Positions 11,011 to 23,260 of a stretch of DNA of 64,000 bases are shown one piece after another. Positions within the stretch are counted from its first letter, which is position 1. Each line of letters starts with the position of its first letter. Source of the stretch: Pseudoscleropodium purum (Eukaryota; Streptophyta; Bryopsida; Hypnales; Brachytheciaceae); the NCBI GenBank assembly GCA_963969395.1, contig OZ017799.1, positions 5,706,501 to 5,770,500 of the forward strand, read 5' to 3'. The notes under the pieces were generated by a model. That model saw nothing but the letters and a program-made list of their open reading frames with translations, was not told the DNA's origin and made no database searches. The translations under genes and the position numbers were made by a program.

Positions 11011-14000
11011 TCAACATTTAAGGATTAAGTGTTTAACCTCTAAGTGCCCATCGCGTATTTGCTAAAATCCAAACCCTTCTCAATTCATTCCAATCAAACT
11101 ATCATGTATAATGAGATCCACATAAATTGACCATATGGATAGGTAGTAGAGATAGGCCTCAAGCTATAGTGAAAGGGACACATCCTTTGACCATACCATT
11201 GAAAAGATTATTACATTCAAACAATGAGATTTTTCAAGTTGGAAACTCGTCCTCCAAACTCAAGAGCCATAATGAATGATGTAACTTTGGCATACCAGCT
11301 AATTTTGCTTTAAGAATCACAATATTGTGAGATGTATGGACCACCACCATCTTAAAGCAATAAACATAGGAAACCTGACACCTAACTAAGGGCAATGTTC
11401 ATTGTATCTTCTCTTTTGATATTGGTGTGAGTCAAGGCTTTTTTTTCATTTTTTATGAGGTGCCAAAGTGGCAATATAAAATATTTCAGTGGTTCTCCAA
11501 ATTTCAACATTCATCCACATATTGAATAGAAAATATCATATTAGCACACATCACATGTCTATAATTCTACTTTCATCCACAATTTGGCGATTTTCATTTA
11601 AGATTTTTTTAATTTGAAGTTTTCTGGCCAAAAACCATGTTTTATTACCATTTTCTAGCCAAATTACTTTTTTTTTGGTGCAATCTGGCACCAAAAGCAA
11701 AAAAAAAACAAAAAAACAATTGGTGTGGGAGTATGTGCGTTCAATTGAGGAAGTGAAGCTATCATGTCAGCAAATTAGTGCAGAAGTGTAGGAGAATTGT
11801 AACGATCAAGACTACTATATCTTATCAGGTTTGTTCTAAACAAAAAATAATTGTCAGAACTTGCATTTAATATCTTAATTTGAATAGAAATAATTGCCTT
11901 AACCGGGTGTTGAATCGTCCTCTCTCTCAACAACCTTCAGTCGTTGCACAAAACTAATCATTCAAAAATAATGTTGTTGACTATGTGCCAATCGATCACT
12001 ACACAGTAAAAAAAAGGTTACAAAAACAGTTTCAACTTGATTCAAGAATACCTTACCACCCTCCTGCAACAAAGTTCCAAATGGCTCTTTCATGGTTCAA
12101 TCTTTGAACAAATGCTTAACCCCTAAAATGCCCAAACTGCGTTTTTTTGGCAACATAGCAATTTTGGATAGCTCACTACAAATGGAGTTTTTCTTTTTTT
12201 TTCTTTAAAATTTTGACACAACATGTGCCCAAGGAGTAGCTTTAAGGCTAAACAATTTTTATAACTTTTGATTACATGGTTAAAAAGTTCTTGTATGATA
12301 TGTACTTTCATTGCTTGGTAGGCAATATGGGCAATAAAAAAAATTCTTTAAAAATCACTTTTTTAATAAATTGTAATTTCAAATTGGCTCTTTAGATTTA
12401 TATATACTTAGAAAGCTTTGAATCATTCCATTTTGATCAATGAGTCAAAAGTTATAAGGATTTTCAGTTTGCGGAAGTTTGTAGGTTGTGATTGAATTTT
12501 TTTACTCTGAGACAAACCTCAAAGTCCTTTATTTAACTCAATTTCAATATTTTTGGAAAATAAAATAAAAACATTAGGTGTAGATTGTTTATTACAACAT
12601 TGCAACCATTGGAATTGGCATTTTGAATTCCATAAATAAATTGTTGACAATTTAGTATATTGAATCATTCTCTATTTCTTTCTACTTTCTAATTTTTTTT
12701 CTTATATGTTGTACAGTACAATTTCAAATGATTTGAAATTTTTCAAGCATCTAGCCAACTTGACTTGGAGAATGAATTTAAAGAGTAACCATGATCATAG
12801 ACATTTTTTCATACAAATTTGACCTTACAAAACTTGTGTAGTTGCTTAGTTTTTTGCATGGCCTTAAAAAAGATTTTTCTCACTTCAAATGTTGATATTT
12901 TGCAATCTACATGGTGGAAATTTTTCAAATTTTTTACACATCTTTTCAAACCAATATACTACAAGATCTTATGGTTATATGCGTCTAAAAATGTTTTTTT
13001 TTCTAAAATTTGGTAGTTATATTAGAAATGACAATTTTAGAGTGGTTTTGGTGAAAACATAATCAAAATCATTTAGGAGTTAAAAACACTTCAGATATCT
13101 CCTACAATATTGTACTTAATTCCTTAGTTTTTTAGCAATTTCTATCCAATTTCTTTTTGTGCTCAAGACAATAATGTACCATTAGATGAGATTCAGCCTC
13201 TCGGGAGGGCTTTGAGCTCCCTTGCCTAAATCTGTGTTTTTGGACTAAGCGCATTGCCCCGTAGCAGCTATGTGACATGGCACAATGAGTGCCACATTAC
13301 TTTTTTTATTTTTTAATTAATTTTTTTTTCAACTTTTTTTTGCATTTAAAATTTTTTTTCAAAAAAAAAATTTCAACAATGGTTGTTCTTGGACTGCTTA
13401 GGGAACAATGCCGGGAACAAGCCCAGACAGTCCTCCTGACCCCCAAAAAACATTTAATGGAATGGAGACAATGTAAGTGAATTATTGGTGCCTAGATGAA
13501 AATTAGTTAAACTATGCATAGTAGGACAAGTAAATTTTGTAGTGACAAAAAGTTAGAAGTCCAAAAGAAAGGCAATGGAAGAGTTATATAAACTACATTC
13601 AAAATATAAAATTGATGAGAAAATTACAAGAAGAAATATATCCATTCAATTTCTTAAATGATATATTATGCACTATTCTATGATGAAAGTCCAAGTCTCC
13701 TTAAATTCAAAGTTTATTTTCATAATCTTCTCTTTTAAATTTTTTTTTTTTTCCTATTTTCCTATTTTCCTATTTTTTAATAAATTTATATATGAATTTA
13801 AATTCTTCAACTTTCATTGGTAGCTTTTGATTCTTGAAAACATATGGTAGTTGAAGATGATATAGGTGACTATTCAAAGCCCAAATGAAGATGAAAGTAT
13901 AAAAAAAATGGCTCTAACTCCTCTAAGACACCTTTGAAGCAACCATTTCTTATATCATCATCTATAACTTAGAAGGTGTAAAGTCCAAACTATAGCATGT

Positions 14001-16960
14001 TTAGATTAAGTATATTAAAATTTAGTCTATACCTTAAATTTGTTTATTTGTTTATTTGTTTGTTTTGTTTTGTTTGATATGCTAAGTTCTGAAAAACAAT
14101 AATTGGTGAGTCCTTTGATTGCATTCCTAGTAGTGTTGGAAAGCTCTCTACAAAGAGGGGTGTATGAGCTTTGTTTTGTGGTGTTTGAACCTATAGTGTG
14201 AAAGTTATTGAATTAAAATTTTTAATGAATTTAAAAATCAAATTGAATTATCTTTTATTTTGGAAAAAACACATCTTTCACATCAATTGTCCAAATGCCA
14301 CAAAACAAAGCCCTTGCACCATGTGTGCATGAAAGATGTTGAATTTCAAAGTTTTTACAATTAAAAAATTAGAATGTTGTTATTACTTTCATTTTGGTTG
14401 AAGCAATGACATAGGACACACTAGTGTATTTTATCTTTTCTAATTGAGCACACATACAATTGAATGTATTCTATAAATGCAAATTTCACAAAATATATGT
14501 TAATTTCTATAATGGAAACATGAGAAAAAAATGAAAACAAATTAATTTTTGAATTTTTAAAGTTGGGGTATATTCATACATTGAGAAGGCAAATCACTTA
14601 TACATGAGAGGGATAAAATACCCCCTAATATATATGAAAATTGCAAATTGGTGGAGATCCAATATCACATACAAAAATAAACACAACATGACCAATGAGT
14701 CTATGACATTCCTAATGAGATCAAATTCCGAAATTATTAATTTGCAATACAATAAAACTAATTGGCCACTTGTCTGAGACTCTTTTGTGATAAGCAATAG
14801 TGCTCAAAACAACTTGGTTCTTTACATTTGAGCATTTAAATTGACACCACATCACATTGATTGACACAACTACCTAAACTACCTCAATAGTTTTCACTAG
14901 GAGCTAAGGAAAATCCAACTAAGAAAACAACACCATTTATGCCTAAAGTTTCAAAATTGATTAGCAAAATAACAATTTAACCTCTAAATGCTTGAGGTAC
15001 CAAAATTTGGTGTTTGCAAAACTTTGAAGTTAAATAAAACCTAACCAAGTTTCTATTTTTAGTAGTTTATATTTATGCAAAAAAATTCTTCTTGAAGTCT
15101 AATTTTAGCATAAAAAAATTGATCTTGAAAATAAATGATAGTAATTTTTCTATTCAAGATTTTGTGCAAGGGTATCCATTGCAATCTTGACCTCTTGTAG
15201 TGTTGAGAGCTCTTAGAAATGAGCTTCAAATGTATTAGATCTTGGAGAAAAAATTACATTGAAAATTCACTGAAAAAATTGTAGAGTAGATTTTAAGAAT
15301 CTATAAATTGATTGGGCTAATACATGTTAGGTCCTTTAACCTCATATTTTTTTGGTCATCAACTTTTTAGATTTAATTTGTGAAATAGGATTGAAAGACT
15401 TCACATCACTTTTGTAGTTTTAACACCCTCATGGTCAAACATTATAATCTTTCACTCCATAAGTGATATTGTTGTGTACTTGTGTTTTCTTTTCCTATAG
15501 AATCTGTAACATGTCTAGTTTGAATTTGTATGGTTACAATTCAAAAAAATTGAAACAACTTATCAAAATGTTGCATTTTGTTCAATTTAGAGCAAATTTC
15601 TAGAAGTTCAAAACAAGCCTTAGGCATTTAGGGGTTAAAATAATGAAAGCCTCTTTAAAAATTTAGAAAACTCATTTTTCACCCTTCTAGCTTCTACAAT
15701 CATTTTCTTAGCATTCCCTAATGAAATAATGTTGCTTATTGTTATACATTGTTATTTATTTAGGTTGACTAAAGAGAAAAGAAGCCTTGCATTGACAAAA
15801 TAAAATATATCTATAATGAATGTAATGAAGTTTGAGTAGGTTTGTACAATTGCACTACTTGCAAATTGAACAAATTGAGAAAGTGACACCTAATTCAAAC
15901 ACTTACCTTAACTATACACTAGAACAATCTTAATTTATTAAGAGTACATATTGAATTTGAAAATGTATCCAATATTACCATCAAATTTTTTATTTGTTAT
16001 AGACTTGTTGGTCTACTCAAAAAACTATAATATTAAATATGACTTTTGCAAACAAAATTTGAATAAAACATTTTTAGGTGCACAAATTGTGTTTGAATGC
16101 CTTTCTAATTGCATATAATAATGAAAAATTTATTTAGTCTACATACTTATTTATAAAAGTACCTACAAACTTATGCTCAATGCTCAAAGTTTTCACATTA
16201 GGTGCTAAGATCAACACCACATAGACAAAGCTTCTTGTATTGAATTACTTGTGTCTTTATTGAATTGGTTATTACTAGCATTTTCATATAAATAAATATA
16301 AATAAAATTTAAAAAACTTTAAATAATAATATGACATTTGAATAGAAGACAATAATTGCCGAACATTTAATTCCTAATCATGATTCTTAACTCTCTAAAT
16401 TTTCTTAATTGCAATCTATTATAAAATTAAAGAACCCATATTTTATATCATATTTATGTTTCTTTACTAGGCCCTTAAAGGCCTTTAGTGGTAGCCCCTT
16501 AAATTTCATATTTAACCCAAAATTCTTCTAAAATTTTCATTTTTAGTTTGAATTGTAATAGTGATTGGAGACAATGGAGACTATTATTTTTTTTTATCCA
16601 AGAGTAGATTCTTGTATTTGATTCATATGAAAAAGTGTAGATGACTTTTGAAAACTCAAGCCTTAAGATTGCAAGATTTTAGGTTTAAAGTGAAAGCAAA
16701 AGGAATTTTTGACAGATTTCCATAATAGATTATCAAACTTTAAATTCTCTTAACTAAAAATTTTGCTCGACAAATTGGACCAAATTTGGATCTTTTTGTA
16801 GCCATTTCCTTGATCTATGCACCCCTTGTTTCCACTAGAGTCATTATGCATACCTTTGATAGCAAGGTTTCCAAAGTCCACATACATTGTAAGGAATCAA
16901 GAGGATGTTTGAACATCTTTGATTCATTCAAGTGCACAATCACTCAACATCGTATCAACA
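11011..16960. other. AT-rich repeat desert
   Basis: No coding signal. A TTAACCCCTAAATGCC-like motif recurs: about 11035 and 12117 (+), 14980 (+) and 15625-15640 (-). The phrase ATAACTTTTG also recurs. Microsatellite-like TTTTCCTA repeats lie at about 13752-13778. This looks like overlapping old copies of one AT-rich repeat family without visible proteins. Confidence 0.5.
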
Positions 16961-16962
16961 AT

Positions 16963-17200
16963 TTAGGTGGGTACACCCTAAATCACACCCTCCCTAAAAT
17001 CGCCTTCATCACTTTGTGTACATCTCCAAAACCAATATGTATGTACATTGAAGAAAAAATGTTAGAACATCTACCCAAAAAAACTTTGACCCCTCATAAC
17101 TTTTGCATACAACATCCTAATGTCACGTTCTTTGGTGCGTTGGAAACTCAGTTCACTTCCCAACAAGAAAACATGAAAAATATGAAAATTTGGCCACAGC
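16963..17200 (+). repeat. Dispersed repeat, copy 1 of a pair
   Basis: Similar over about 230 bp to 44450-44690 in the same orientation: CATCTCCAAAA, ACCAATATGTA, TTGAAGAAA, TTAGAACATCTACC, TGTTCTTTGGTG and GAAAATATGAAAATTTG-like blocks occur in the same order. The reading frame over copy 1 is broken in copy 2 and has no recognised motif, so I treat this as non-coding repeat. Confidence 0.6.
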
Positions 17201-17533
17201 TTATCCTGCTTGCAATGGCAAATGATCTGCCTTGACTAATCATTAAATAATCAAAGTACAATCATTTCTTGGTGATGCACCCACTGCCGGTTGCCCTAGG
17301 CAACAGACATGGATATTGTCTAATAGTATATGCTGGACAACCCGTGCTCCGACATGTACACAACCTTTTCTACCTCAAAAAAACATTACCCAATATAATT
17401 CAGACACCCTAACTTACTACTCAAGTTAATTCAAATTAGTGCAAGACACACATACTGTTTTGCAGTGCATTTCCTGACTAGAAATCTCTTGAGTAGCAAC
17501 GCCAGAACTGGAAATTTCTATAAATTTCCAACT

Positions 17534-17596
17534 GGTACAATCTGAGATGAGACAGACGGTACCTAGAACCACATATGTCTCATCTCAGATTGCACC
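17534..17596. repeat. Perfect-stem small hairpin
   Basis: CAATCTGAGATGAGACA (17538-17554) and TGTCTCATCTCAGATTG (17576-17592) are exact reverse complements over 17 bp. One mismatch and three further pairs extend the stem to 21 bp, with a 21-nt loop. It lies about 1.2 kb beyond the MADS gene 3' end. It could be a small-RNA precursor or a foldback scar; the stem is shorter than usual plant miRNA precursors. Confidence 0.6.
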
Positions 17597-17599
17597 TTC

Positions 17600-18777
17600 G
17601 GCTTCAAATCTACACCAAGCTCACATCCTTCTAGAGCTGGCTACCTCGATCTCTACACCTGATGTTATCAAATTCGTTCAAATGGCGAAATTTCCGAAGA
17701 CATTGGCATCTTTTTCAAGTGCCGTCTATATATCTGGAACCTTAGATCTATACCAGTCCTAGTTCTTACCAGTCGTAGTTTTGGAAGCACTGAAAACTTG
17801 ATTGTCACAAGTTTGGAGCTCTAAAACCCGCCAATTTGACAAATTTGAACATTGATGCCTTCATTCGTGGTGCGAATCATTTCCATGCGTCTGCACTCTG
17901 CCAACAGAAAAAAAAAAATTGACTGCATTGAGAAACTCATGCACAACTAGATAAGGTGCTAACCGAACGTAATTACAACTCCTCTCTACATGAACCACTG
18001 TCTCCAAATCCTGCAACTTTGAGAACGTGTAGTACCTTAACATCAATGAAAACTCATGTTGGTTTAGATTATTTACGGGCAATAAAACTCTAAAACTCTG
18101 ATCGCGCCGCCTTGTAAGCTTTGCATATGGAATCCAATTAATGTATTCTTTGCCAGTGCATTGTTCATTTGGTAACAAGAATATTAAAAATTCAACCATA
18201 GAAATTATTTTCAACACTTATAGTGACACAATTAGATGTGGTGCATTGGAATCCTTTCTGATTTTGTTAACAAGCATGTTTATCCGACCATAGATGCTAT
18301 GCTCGAGATGTAAAGTGAAACAATTAGGTGTGGCAACCTTATATACTATCAATTTTCAGGGTTGGTGATCTGTGCATGTGTTTTTAACAAGATCTCTAGT
18401 AAAATTGAGTCTGTTTTGAAAACGTTTAGAAATGATGGGAAGAATTCTCATTGATTAATGGAGAGGTCTCCCTCCCGGTCTCGCTCTACAGTCAAACTGA
18501 TCATAACGAGACCTCTGTATGATGAAAGTAACCGTAGATCGACCACCCCATCAATCACGTAGAAGATTCTGTTTATGATCTTTTCAAGTTCTCGAAAATA
18601 CTTGGCTAAAATTATATTAAAAACCACGGTGCTTGCATAAGAGAGGGACGTTTACAGACTCAGAGTAAATTCATTAATCACAAATACTACTATCTTTATG
18701 ATTATCTTTATGATGTCTTTATCCTAAATTAATCCTCATTTTATTCCCTTACTTGCTTGATGACCCACCGTGCCATT
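17600..18777 (-). other. 3' flank of the MADS-box gene
   Basis: More balanced composition than the desert to its left. A 118-codon minus-strand frame (17861-18217) has no recognised motif. It may be 3' UTR, a further 3' exon reached from the alternative donor at 18828-18827, or non-coding. Confidence 0.35.
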
Positions 18778-21700
18778 TCAATGGAATTGTGTCATTTTTA
18801 CGACAGTGACGTTATGATTAACAGTTACCTGACCGAAGAATCCTGTCGGGTACTGAGCGCTTGTATACGCCTGAGCATGGTGATGAGCCTGGTGCCAACT
18901 CGAAGCCGCTGGATTACTCGAATGCCCGTGCTGTTGTTGCTGTTGTTGTTCAGAAGGACTAGCGAACGCCGTTTCCGCAGTCCCTTCGTTAGTGGCAGCG
19001 GCATTGGCGCCACTGGTGCTGGAAGATGCTCCGCCGAAGCCCATTTGGTTCTGCTTGATTTCCAGCTTGGTGGCTTTCTTGGGGACCTCCACTTCCTCGT
19101 ACTGGGAGTCCATGTCGTGGATGGACAGGCCCACGCGGGGGGGCACCAGCTGCTGGATCGGACCCAAGCTGTGCTGCCTGTGCAAGTTGGACTGCTGCTG
19201 GGAGGCTGGGCTTGCGGTGCCCGGGAAGAAACTGGAGGGACTCGCTTCGTTCGGGCTCACCACTTCCCTGGGGAGTACGTGCACAGAGGATCAGTCGCTA
19301 AGGTATGTGCATCCACAATCATCTCAAAAAATGCGACACTGAAACCTCGACACGGAGGACAAAATTTACATGTACACAATCAGAACCACAATTTCGTTAA
19401 ATTGGCGACATTCCACAAACCAAAAATTGTGACCTATATCTTAGTGTCTACATAATACATGTTAAATTACTTAGGAATTCTCTTTCGATTGCCAAAAAGT
19501 CTACTGAAAGTAAATTACAGTTTGTAATACACAAGAGTTTTAGGTGTTTACCATGATCATGGTAATGAAGCGGAGTTTATCACTTCAGAGGTGGTAATTA
19601 ATCTAGTTCAATTGAGATGGTATAATCTGTTTCATTTCCTCCGCAGTAAACTCTTAAAACTCCCTTACAGTGATAGTTACGATATGCTCAGTTGCTACTG
19701 GTGTTAGTTATGGGTGCACTTACTGTAAAATGGAGAAATTTCAAATAGCTTGTTCCCCAGGGTGTAGTTTGGTTAGGGCTTCTGAAATGTAACTGACCAG
19801 TCGTGGAATAACTGACACCTGGGGATGAGAAGTGGCGTCATTATCGAGGCGTCACATTCATTATGTGAATGTGAGAATTTCATTAAATTGGTAGAATTCC
19901 ATGACTTTGGCATTTTTCGAGGTAGGTGACTCGAAACAAAAGTCAGTACCAGTCCTAGTTTATATAAGCGTTATGCAGGCAAATTGTCGCAATTTTCGGA
20001 AACCCGGGGTCATTCCAATTTGACAAAATTGACGATCAGAAGCGGCGATTCCCCCTTTTCTTGCACTGTTCATAGAATTTTATATTGTGAGAATTCCTCA
20101 CGATGATAGAAAATAACGTTAATTGTAAACTTGGTAGCCCCAGGCTTTGATGAGATTATGGTGTAGAAAGAAACCTCGTCATTTGCACAGGCACGATGGC
20201 CTGGCTGTTGTTGGTTTGCTGCTCCATGAAATCCTGAAGCGTGGCTTCGCTCCTCTCAGGCATGTTCCATTGCAAGAAGGGCGACTGGACGGGTCCAGCA
20301 ATGTGTCCCTGCTGTTGCTGTTGGTGTTGCTGGATCTGTTGTTGCTGCTGTTGCTGACGTAACGCCATCATCTGTAAAAGGGCACCAAACCACCATTCAT
20401 ATACGAATTGAAACAGGAAACGAAACGTTATGTGGCGAAGAACATTAATAGGCTTTAGAACCCTCCAATTCGCCTATTGAAATTGGTATATATTGGTATT
20501 GCATGATCAGGTTATCATACCTGTTGATAACTGTTGCCCAGAAATTCATGCTGGTGATGCTGCTGTCTTTGCATTGCGCTGGCAGCTTGATACGCACTGC
20601 TCACATAACTCTGCAAACGAATGATCCCAAATTAGTCTAACACCCAGGACAAGTAGAGGGATTACCTGATTGCCGTAGAGGGAGTCTAAACCACCCTTTT
20701 TCTCCCAGTGTCAATACAGTTCCACGTGGGAGTCTAAACCAATGCGAGAATGACACGTGGCAAGTTTTGAGGGAACTTATTGTGTTTCGGATGAGAGTCC
20801 TGTAGCTCCGTGAACTCTAGTGACTGGGTCAGTTATAAGATTGCCAAGATTTTCACCTTTCGTGCACGCACTCGTTCAAGTGCCTGCTCTAATTCAGACT
20901 CCATGTTGGCGAGTTGCTGGACAGAAGTAACGTTCTGTAGAAGCTGCTCATCCGCCAGATACAACCTGGCTCTTTGTTGCACTAACTCTTTTTCCTGTTG
21001 TGATTTCTTCAACTCCTCTTGTAATAGCTGATCACATTCAAAAATCGCATCAGGCTAGGTGACTGGTGGTTACATGTCACGCTGAGTTTCGGAAAGAAAG
21101 TTACCAAAGAATTCGATTCTTGTTTACATCTCTATCCCATCGTTTAGAACTTCAACCTTTTAGACTATGCGTGATTTAGTTTTCAACACCAATTGGATTG
21201 CTGACATGTGGAACTCACCCCAACTTCGTAACTATTGCTGCTGACGTATAGAACATGCAAAAAAAACATAACCCGGTTAGCAAGGACACAAGATCTCGTT
21301 TCATAGAACAAAAAGTAAAACTGTAGCTTGCACTCATAAGTTCGATCTAAGAAATGCCTTCTCCAAGCTCAACAGAAATCAAGAATTGAATTTTCAGCAC
21401 TAACCCTCCCAACAGATATTGGTGATTGGTTGCGAGATCCTTGTCCCCATTTAATTTCTTCAGAGCCTTGTGTAAATACTGTAACCACACACCCACACTT
21501 TCAGTTATCATTCCAAAACCCTAAACTACAAAACCCTAGTACCAAACCCGTAATACAGCTGCATTGCTGATTCTTATGTGATTTCTTACATACCAGTTAC
21601 ACATCATGTTACAGATTACGAGAAAAGCTGAAAGGGATTGCGAGGCAATGCAGGCTGACCTCCAAATTTTCGATTTTTCTGAGATAACGTCCACGAATTC

Positions 21701-22483
21701 AGGCACATGATCAACAGCACACCTCAAGAGGTCAGTACTTGTTCAAATCTCACAGGATGAAGTAGAACGACGCCAATAGAGAAGGCAGAATGTATACCTA
21801 GTGTACTTGTTGCGGTCATGATGCATATGGAAATTGGCGAAGCGTGTCAGCATATCCTCGAAACTGCAAAAACTCCAGTTCTATGAACATCACGACTTCC
21901 AAAAACTATCACCACAAACGCAATTCCCAAACAAGATGATCGATCAACTCGCCGAAACGGGGATTCCCACACACCTTTTGTTCCGCTCATGCATTGGCAA
22001 GTTGGCAAATCGAGTGATCACATCTTCAATACTGCCACCAGTACCGAAGTACTCAACATTAGATACCACAAATGCCTACGAAAATTCTGCAGAACCTCTC
22101 TCATCTTAAACTTTACGTGAAATCAATCAATGCCAAAGATCCAGTCATGCAGTTAACCCCACCCTCCGTCCTCCACACTTCATTTAAGCTCGTGGTACAC
22201 AGTACCACCGACTAGGGCACGCATTGCAAAGCATCTAAATTTACACACTACATGACTTTCCAAGTTGGTCGAGAACCTGCACGCAGACCCCTAAAACATA
22301 CCTGCAATTACTGTACTGCGTGAGCTTCCCTGAGGGCGAGAACACGATAAGCGCCAAGTCGATATCACACAACACCGACAACTCATACGCCTTCTTAATG
22401 AGGCCATTGCGCCTCTTTGAGTAGGTCACCTGCCTGTTGGTCGGATTCTCAATCTTCTTTATCTCTAACTTCACTCTTCCCAT
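18778..22483 (-). CDS. MIKC*-type MADS-box transcription factor
   Basis: Ten exons join in frame: 22483-22302, 22031-21975, exon 2b (about 21850-21785), 21678-21660, 21478-21405, 21240-21219, 21027-20857, 20610-20521, 20371-20175 and 19267-18778. They total 1368 nt, 455 residues. Exon 1 is the DNA-binding MADS domain ([20 protein letters not shown], then [20 protein letters not shown]), of the MIKC* class known for gametophyte and pollen regulation. Exons 2a and 2b are paralogous I-region exons ([39 protein letters not shown]). The K-like coiled coil follows ([35 protein letters not shown]). The C-terminal part is rich in Gln and His. The 19- and 22-nt microexons are placed by phase and family alignment; the 19-nt exon uses a weak donor, GTCAGC. 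An alternative donor CAG|GTAACT at 18829 could replace the last 16 or so codons. Closest named relatives are probably moss PPM-type or seed-plant AGL66/AGL104 proteins. Confidence 0.9.
19535..19662. mobile_element. Small inverted-repeat element (MITE-like) in the last MADS intron
   Basis: Ends are inverted: GAGTTTTAGGTGTTTAC at the left and, read from the right, GAGTTTTAAGAGTTTAC. Length is 128 bp. Just inside the left end is a 16-bp perfect palindrome, TACCATGATCATGGTA (19549-19564). No clear target-site duplication was found, so the family is unassigned. Confidence 0.5.
20680..20760. promoter_or_regulatory. Intronic pair of G-box (CACGTG) motifs with duplicated GGGAGTCTAAACCA
   Basis: Within the MADS intron between 20610 and 20857, CACGTG occurs at 20723-20728 and 20754-20759, and GGGAGTCTAAACCA occurs at 20680 and 20728. 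CACGTGG is a bZIP/bHLH target and ABRE core in plants. Placement in an intron and duplication suggest, without proving, a regulatory role. Confidence 0.35.
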
Positions 22484-22698
22484 TTCAACAGCTTCCCAAC
22501 CCGGACAACTCCGAAATGTAACTGGCTAGTACTAGATTCCGACCCCAAGAAGAAGAGAATATTTAAGCGATTCGTGAGCGTGCGTTCGATCCAGGACTCC
22601 TACTAGCTAGTTCTAAGCCGGTATAGTCCGCACTCGCATCGGCACGACCGCTGGACTGGTCCCCTGAACTGGAGCCCCTCCCAACCCTCTCATGCTTG

Positions 22699-22708
22699 AT
22701 ATATAGCT
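22699..22708 (-). promoter_or_regulatory. Candidate TATA box of the MADS gene
   Basis: GCTATATATC on the minus strand lies about 215 bp upstream of the ATG at 22483. This would give a 5' UTR of roughly 180 nt. Only the sequence and position support it. Confidence 0.4.
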
Positions 22709-23260
22709 CAACGTCCCTTCCCCCTAATATCGATTATGAATCTGGAATCTCGCCACTAAGAAGTCGTAATAAGAGTCTACGAAGGAGAGATTAACTAGAA
22801 GCGATAATCTAGACACGGCCACATGGACCTTGAAAACCAAGAAACCACTGTCTAGATCGACAAGTTTGTGGAGATCAGTGTGGGAGCTGCAAACTAAAGG
22901 GACAGAAAAAGAGACAAGGTAGCTTGGAGGTGCTGCCTTTAGCTTACGGACAGGATGCGCGGATGCTACCTTAAGCTTGGCTTTCTGGGGTTGCTTGCTG
23001 GCTTCGCTTGCTGGCTAGTTCGCTGGCTATCTGGCTTGGTTGCTTGCTGGGGGCCTTGTCCTGCTGAGCAGGAGGGCTAGCAAGCTTGGAGCTCTTTGCC
23101 AATGAGGCGGGTCCCTCGGGGAGCCCCACCAGCCTGGCTGCGCAGCCAACGTCGGCCCTCGCGCTCCTGATGCTCCTGGCCCGGCCGCGCACGGCCGCGC
23201 CAAGCGATGGCCATGCTTTCTCCTCCACCGCCGTTCTCTCCCACCGTGGAAATTCATAGA
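22709..23260 (-). other. MADS upstream region with GC-rich low-complexity block
   Basis: About 22970-23240 is unusually GC-rich for this window and built on GCTTGCTGGCTT-like words, followed by a GC/CCGG-rich stretch (CGCGCACGGCCGCGCCAAGC). Open frames on the minus strand here are Ala/Ser/Pro-rich and have no family motif. I read it as promoter or 5' leader low-complexity DNA rather than a gene. Confidence 0.4.

Noticed and set aside
18757..19455. 232-codon plus-strand frame opposite the last MADS exon
   Set aside because: Antisense shadow of the Gln/His-rich C-terminal MADS exon, which fits splice phases and family order.
23027..23257. Ala/Pro-rich minus-strand frames upstream of the MADS gene
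   Set aside because: Low-complexity GC-rich leader sequence without motifs, with two overlapping frames of similar quality.
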